This document shows positions 4,479 through 7,699 of a DNA stretch of 7,699 nucleotides, in pieces. The notes under the pieces were generated by a model. It saw only the letters and a program-made list of their open reading frames with translations. It was not told the DNA's origin and did not search any database. Numbering within the stretch: the first letter of the stretch is position 1; each line of letters starts with the position of its first letter. This DNA comes from JBFHES01 sp041584015 (GTDB lineage: Bacteria > Bacteroidota > Bacteroidia > Bacteroidales > M50B96). The DNA lies in contig JBFHES010000217.1 in the NCBI GenBank assembly GCA_041584015.1, positions 1 to 7,699 on the forward strand, read 5' to 3'. The position numbers and the translations under genes are program-made.

Positions 4479-6899
4479 ATGAAAATCATAAAGGATTTTG
4501 TACCACATTACCTGGGATTGCTTTTAGCTGTTGTTCTATTACGCAGCCTTGAAACAGGTGCTTATTATTTTGCTGCGTTCTCTAACACTTTCACGCGCTT
4601 TAGTTTACATGGGATTATTAATGACCTGCTAACCGTTTCTTATTTTGCCATAGCTGCGTTTGCTGTTTTTTTGTTGCTAAGTATTATATCCGCCAGAATA
4701 GCAAATCGCATGTTGCTTGTTATAAATAGTATTTATTTAGTGCTTGCCTGTGGTCTTTCCTTGTTTTATCAGCAAGCCGGCTATTTGCTCGATGGTTCTG
4801 TCTTTTTATATTCGTTTGAGGAGATTGCTCATGTGGCTGCTTCATCCGATGCTGGTTATTTAGTTCCTGCAATTACCATCATATCTGCCTTACTCAGCTA
4901 TTACCTTGTAATTTACAAATTACCGTTGCGTAAGGCTTGGCTAGCAGTGCTTGTTCTGGTCACGATGTTTGGTTCCATCTATATGATTGAGGAAAAACCA
5001 CGGTCGGTTGATTTTAAACGAACTAGCGATTATTACATGAGCTGCAGCAAGGTAAGGTACTTTTGTGAGAAGACCTATGAAAGTGTTAAAGCAGGAAAAC
5101 TTAATCATGATTTTAGCAATATCAAGGAAGTAATACGTCAGTTTCAGGAACAACATCCTAAGAATGATTATGTCAATCCATATTATCCTTTTTTGTGCAA
5201 AGACAATAAGGATGATGTGTTGGGCGATATGTTGAATTTATCTGATGAGCCACCAAATTTTGTGTTTATAATTGTCGAAGGCTTGTCTAGAGTTGTTTCC
5301 GGACCAGATCCAACACTGGTTGGATTTACACCTTTCCTCGATTCGTTGGCAGAACATTCCTTGTACTGGACTAACTTTCTCGCAACAAGCGAGCGAACTT
5401 TTGGTGTGTTGCCTTCGATGTTTGGTGCCTTGCCCTTTGGTAAAGAAGGATTTCAGGCAATGAAAGATACCATGCCCAATCATTTAACACTTATTAAATT
5501 GTTGAATGAAAATAATTATCATAGCTCATTCTTTTACGCCGGATGGTTGGGTTTTACCTCTTATGATGAATTCCTGAAAGAGCAGCAAATAGATTATTTA
5601 TCCGATTTGTGGGATGGTGAGAAAACCGCGGACAATATTAGTGAAGGTTATTATTGGGGGGTAAGTGACAGAGTTCTATTTAATGAATCAATAAAGCAGC
5701 TGGGCGGAAGAAACTCACCAACTTTAGATATTTATTTGACCTTGTCTTCTCATGATCCGTTTGTTTATGAAGATAAAGCCAATTACGAAAAGGAATTTGA
5801 TGCACAGGTTGACGCATTGCAATTAAGTCCATCGCAGGCAAGAGCATTAAGTGGCGCCCGACATTGGATTCCATCTTTTATGTATTTAGATGATGAACTT
5901 AAGCAATTATTTGCTGCGTATAAAAAGTTGCCCGCATACCACAATACAATATTTGTAATTACCGGCGATCATGATATTGGTTATTATTCACGCAGCAATC
6001 TGGACCTGTATCGCACGCCATTGTTAATATACTCACCCATGCTAAAGCAAAGTAAAAAAATGGATGCCGTTGCTTATCATGGTAATATCACACCAACAAT
6101 AACTGCCTTGCTAAGGAATAATTATAACGTGAAACTACCTAAGTTGGTTAGCTGGAACACCAATGTTCTGGATACCAGTACAAACTTTCAGAACAGTAAT
6201 TCCTTTCCCTTTATGCATAACGATAGAAGTATTTTGCAATACATCGATGGTGAGTATTTTATAGATGGCGACCAGCTTTATTCGTATACCAACGGATTTG
6301 AACTAGCGCCAGTTGAAGACGAAGAAAAGCGACTGGAACTAAAGACCAAGCTGGAAACCTACAAAACGGTGAATAATTATGCTTGCGAACATAACAAGCT
6401 TTTAATGATTGATGAATCTAAGTTGAATCGTCAATCACGAATACTTTATCAGCAGCGCCTTGATACAGTAAGTATGGCCGCTCTGTTTAATCCCAGAATT
6501 AAAATTCATGAGTTGGAACAGCACGACTCTCTTTATATTATTCCGGGCGATATTATTTATCCCTTAAATATTTTCCGTCACGAACTGGAAGAAAACTACA
6601 AAAGATTAAAGCTGGCTATTGCTATTGATATTAAGCCGATGCTGGCCGATACGGCGAATGGCAGTTTGTATTTGTCGTTGAGCATACAGAAAGAGGGTGG
6701 TGCTTATTTATACAACAAAAGTGTGCTGTTTGATACCAATAAGGCGATGGAATGGAACTCCTATTCCTTCGAAAGATCCATCCGTTTGCAAGAACTTAAT
6801 GTAGCTAAGGGCGATGTTCTACGAATTATGTTTGTTAACAATTCAGGAATTAGCTTTCAACTTCATCATGTAGATGTTGAGGTGCTTGGTGTTTATTAA
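4479..6899 (+). CDS. LTA synthase-like membrane phosphotransferase (sulfatase fold) with extra C-terminal beta domain
   Basis: The 806-residue protein has five hydrophobic segments (about 8-22, 48-70, 77-98, 127-146, 152-170), then an exported alkaline-phosphatase/sulfatase-fold domain, the plan of LtaS and related phosphoglycerol or phosphoethanolamine transferases. Metal and catalytic residues can be placed: E267 in FIIVEGLS, T307 in SERTFGVLP as the probable nucleophile, H425 in SSHDPF, D497-H498 in ITGDHD, and H534 before the NITPT segment. Their order and rough spacing match LtaS (E255, T300, D475/H476). A Gram-negative-type cell does not make true lipoteichoic acid, so the acceptor is more likely a lipid or envelope glycan; this is inference. 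After the catalytic domain (to about 545) come a mixed linker and then residues about 685-806, rich in alternating beta strands and resembling a carbohydrate-binding-type sandwich, which is not part of standard LtaS. Own promoter; convergent with the phosphodiesterase, sharing TTAA. Confidence 0.85.
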   Translation: MKIIKDFVPHYLGLLLAVVLLRSLETGAYYFAAFSNTFTRFSLHGIINDLLTVSYFAIAAFAVFLLLSIISARIANRMLLVINSIYLVLACGLSLFYQQAGYLLDGSVFLYSFEEIAHVAASSDAGYLVPAITIISALLSYYLVIYKLPLRKAWLAVLVLVTMFGSIYMIEEKPRSVDFKRTSDYYMSCSKVRYFCEKTYESVKAGKLNHDFSNIKEVIRQFQEQHPKNDYVNPYYPFLCKDNKDDVLGDMLNLSDEPPNFVFIIVEGLSRVVSGPDPTLVGFTPFLDSLAEHSLYWTNFLATSERTFGVLPSMFGALPFGKEGFQAMKDTMPNHLTLIKLLNENNYHSSFFYAGWLGFTSYDEFLKEQQIDYLSDLWDGEKTADNISEGYYWGVSDRVLFNESIKQLGGRNSPTLDIYLTLSSHDPFVYEDKANYEKEFDAQVDALQLSPSQARALSGARHWIPSFMYLDDELKQLFAAYKKLPAYHNTIFVITGDHDIGYYSRSNLDLYRTPLLIYSPMLKQSKKMDAVAYHGNITPTITALLRNNYNVKLPKLVSWNTNVLDTSTNFQNSNSFPFMHNDRSILQYIDGEYFIDGDQLYSYTNGFELAPVEDEEKRLELKTKLETYKTVNNYACEHNKLLMIDESKLNRQSRILYQQRLDTVSMAALFNPRIKIHELEQHDSLYIIPGDIIYPLNIFRHELEENYKRLKLAIAIDIKPMLADTANGSLYLSLSIQKEGGAYLYNKSVLFDTNKAMEWNSYSFERSIRLQELNVAKGDVLRIMFVNNSGISFQLHHVDVEVLGVY

Positions 6900-7699
6900 T
6901 AGTTTCGGGTCTTCATTAAATCTCCATTGTCGGTTTGAATATAGTCTGGCTGCATCTCAAGTAGTTCTTCGAATACGGCCAGTTCATTAACCGTCCATAC
7001 CTGAATAAATTTACCTGCTGCATGAAGTGAATCTATTTTACTTTTAGTGATGGCTCCATTTACATAACCAATAGACACGCCATCTACTTGTTTTTCCTGT
7101 AATATCTCTTTAAACGGATCGAGCTTACCGAACGAGAGGTAGAAGGTTTTAACATCAGGAACTTGTTTCTCTATTTGTTGCAATAGCTTAAAATGCGGAG
7201 CCTCCACAAGTATATTCTTACTAAGCTCGTGTTTAAAGATGAGCTGCGAAAGCGAATCGGCAATGTTCAGGTAATAGTTAAGTGGCATAAGTTTACCTGT
7301 AACACAGGATTGCTGATGATAGACTTTTACATCAATGGAGATGGTTTTGTTTTTATTCGCAGTAAAAATGGGCATTACATTACTAAGCTTTTGAAGCTGT
7401 TGGTATGCTGGTAATGTGGCATTGATTGCTTCAATTTCAGAGTCGTTAGCTTGCGGAATACAGCTTGTTGTTCCTGGTAGGTAAGGATCGTGGTAAATCC
7501 AGAGTGTTCCGTCTGCGGAGGCTTGTATGTCTATTTCAATTCCATGGAAATGTTTAAGTCCTTGTTTTATGGCACTTAAGGAGTTTTCCGCATATTGCTC
7601 GTTTGGGTGTGCATCTTTGGCACCATTGGCACGGTGTCCAAGTATAAGGGTGTGTTGCTCTTTGGGTTGACAAGCTCCCATTAAAACGAGTAGCATTAA
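6896..7699 (-). CDS. Glycerophosphodiester phosphodiesterase family lipoprotein (N-terminus probably beyond edge)
   Basis: GDPD enzymes hydrolyse glycerophosphodiesters to glycerol 3-phosphate and an alcohol in a metal-dependent TIM-barrel site. Counting from the ATG at 7696 (266 residues), the family hallmarks are LGHRA (H21, R22), AENSL (37 onward), IEIDIQ with E54 and D56, the general-acid histidine in YHDP (H69), a lysine strand SIDVKVY (K124), VEAP (165) and the closing VWTVN (233-237) and QTDNGDL. Cys9 in LMGAC looks like a lipobox, so the mature protein is probably a periplasm-facing lipoprotein. Only eight residues precede that cysteine from the first ATG, too few for a signal peptide, and the frame is still open at the right edge. 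The real start therefore probably lies outside the window. Its TAA (6898-6896) overlaps the stop of the LTA-synthase-like gene, leaving no room for a separate terminator. Substrate is not known. Confidence 0.88.
   Translation of the reverse strand, partial: LMLLVLMGACQPKEQHTLILGHRANGAKDAHPNEQYAENSLSAIKQGLKHFHGIEIDIQASADGTLWIYHDPYLPGTTSCIPQANDSEIEAINATLPAYQQLQKLSNVMPIFTANKNKTISIDVKVYHQQSCVTGKLMPLNYYLNIADSLSQLIFKHELSKNILVEAPHFKLLQQIEKQVPDVKTFYLSFGKLDPFKEILQEKQVDGVSIGYVNGAITKSKIDSLHAAGKFIQVWTVNELAVFEELLEMQPDYIQTDNGDLMKTRNY

Noticed and set aside
4941..5874. Open readings inside the LTA-synthase-like gene (minus 4941-5156, 5238-5483, 5680-5874; plus 5272-5463).
   Set aside because: They are alternative-frame readings of a gene whose catalytic residues and membrane segments are clearly in the main frame.
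4479..6899. Annotation as a genuine lipoteichoic acid synthase.
   Set aside because: The fold and catalytic residues fit, but the window suggests a Gram-negative Bacteroidota cell that lacks lipoteichoic acid, so only a family-level name is justified.
7193..7414. Plus-strand reading of 73 codons opposite the phosphodiesterase gene.
   Set aside because: The minus strand carries conserved GDPD motifs through this interval; the plus reading is antisense with no recognisable feature.
4479..7699. A transferase-phosphodiesterase operon.
   Set aside because: The two genes are on opposite strands and meet tail to tail, so they cannot share a transcript.

Overview
The window looks like chromosomal DNA from a member of the Bacteroidota. 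It is AT-rich. Several intergenic regions carry matches to the Bacteroidota promoter form (TTTG-like -33 box, 17-23 bp, TAnnTTTG -7 box) rather than the E. coli -35/-10 form, and strong Shine-Dalgarno sites are not apparent. The ABC-F protein also has the degenerate second ATP site that I associate, from memory, with the Bacteroidota YbiT-like lineage. I see no insertion sequence, integrase, phage gene, tRNA, rRNA or CRISPR array. The marine or anaerobic lifestyle and any rank below phylum cannot be read from this sequence.

Layout from left to right: the last 18 codons of an unidentified plus-strand gene and its intrinsic terminator; a roughly 560 bp non-coding stretch with a hairpin, imperfect repeats and a promoter; a plus-strand membrane fatty-acid desaturase (680-1786); a convergent intergenic hairpin; a small minus-strand protein of unknown function (about 1924-2226); a very strong 19-bp hairpin; a minus-strand ABC-F translation-associated ATPase of the YbiT type (2411-4027); a 451 bp divergent region with a promoter for each flanking gene plus an orphan minus-strand terminator that may close a small RNA or a decayed small gene; a plus-strand LTA-synthase-like membrane sulfatase-fold protein with an extra C-terminal beta-rich domain (4479-6899); and a convergent minus-strand glycerophosphodiester phosphodiesterase lipoprotein (6896 to the right edge) whose stop codon overlaps that of its neighbour.

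The genes do not form one operon: every gene has its own promoter-like or terminator-like signals, and orientations alternate. A loose theme is the cell envelope. The desaturase modifies acyl chains, the LTA-synthase-like enzyme probably transfers a phosphoglycerol-type or phosphoethanolamine-type group outside the inner membrane, and the phosphodiesterase could cleave glycerophosphodiesters in the periplasm or at the outer membrane. The ABC-F protein acts on ribosomes and is unrelated. The points most worth a second look are the coherent loss of one of the two ATP sites in the ABC-F protein, the strand-specific orphan terminator at 4175-4208, the C-terminal domain on the LTA-synthase-like protein, and the structured convergent region at 1832-1917. 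I did not find a clear new multi-gene system.
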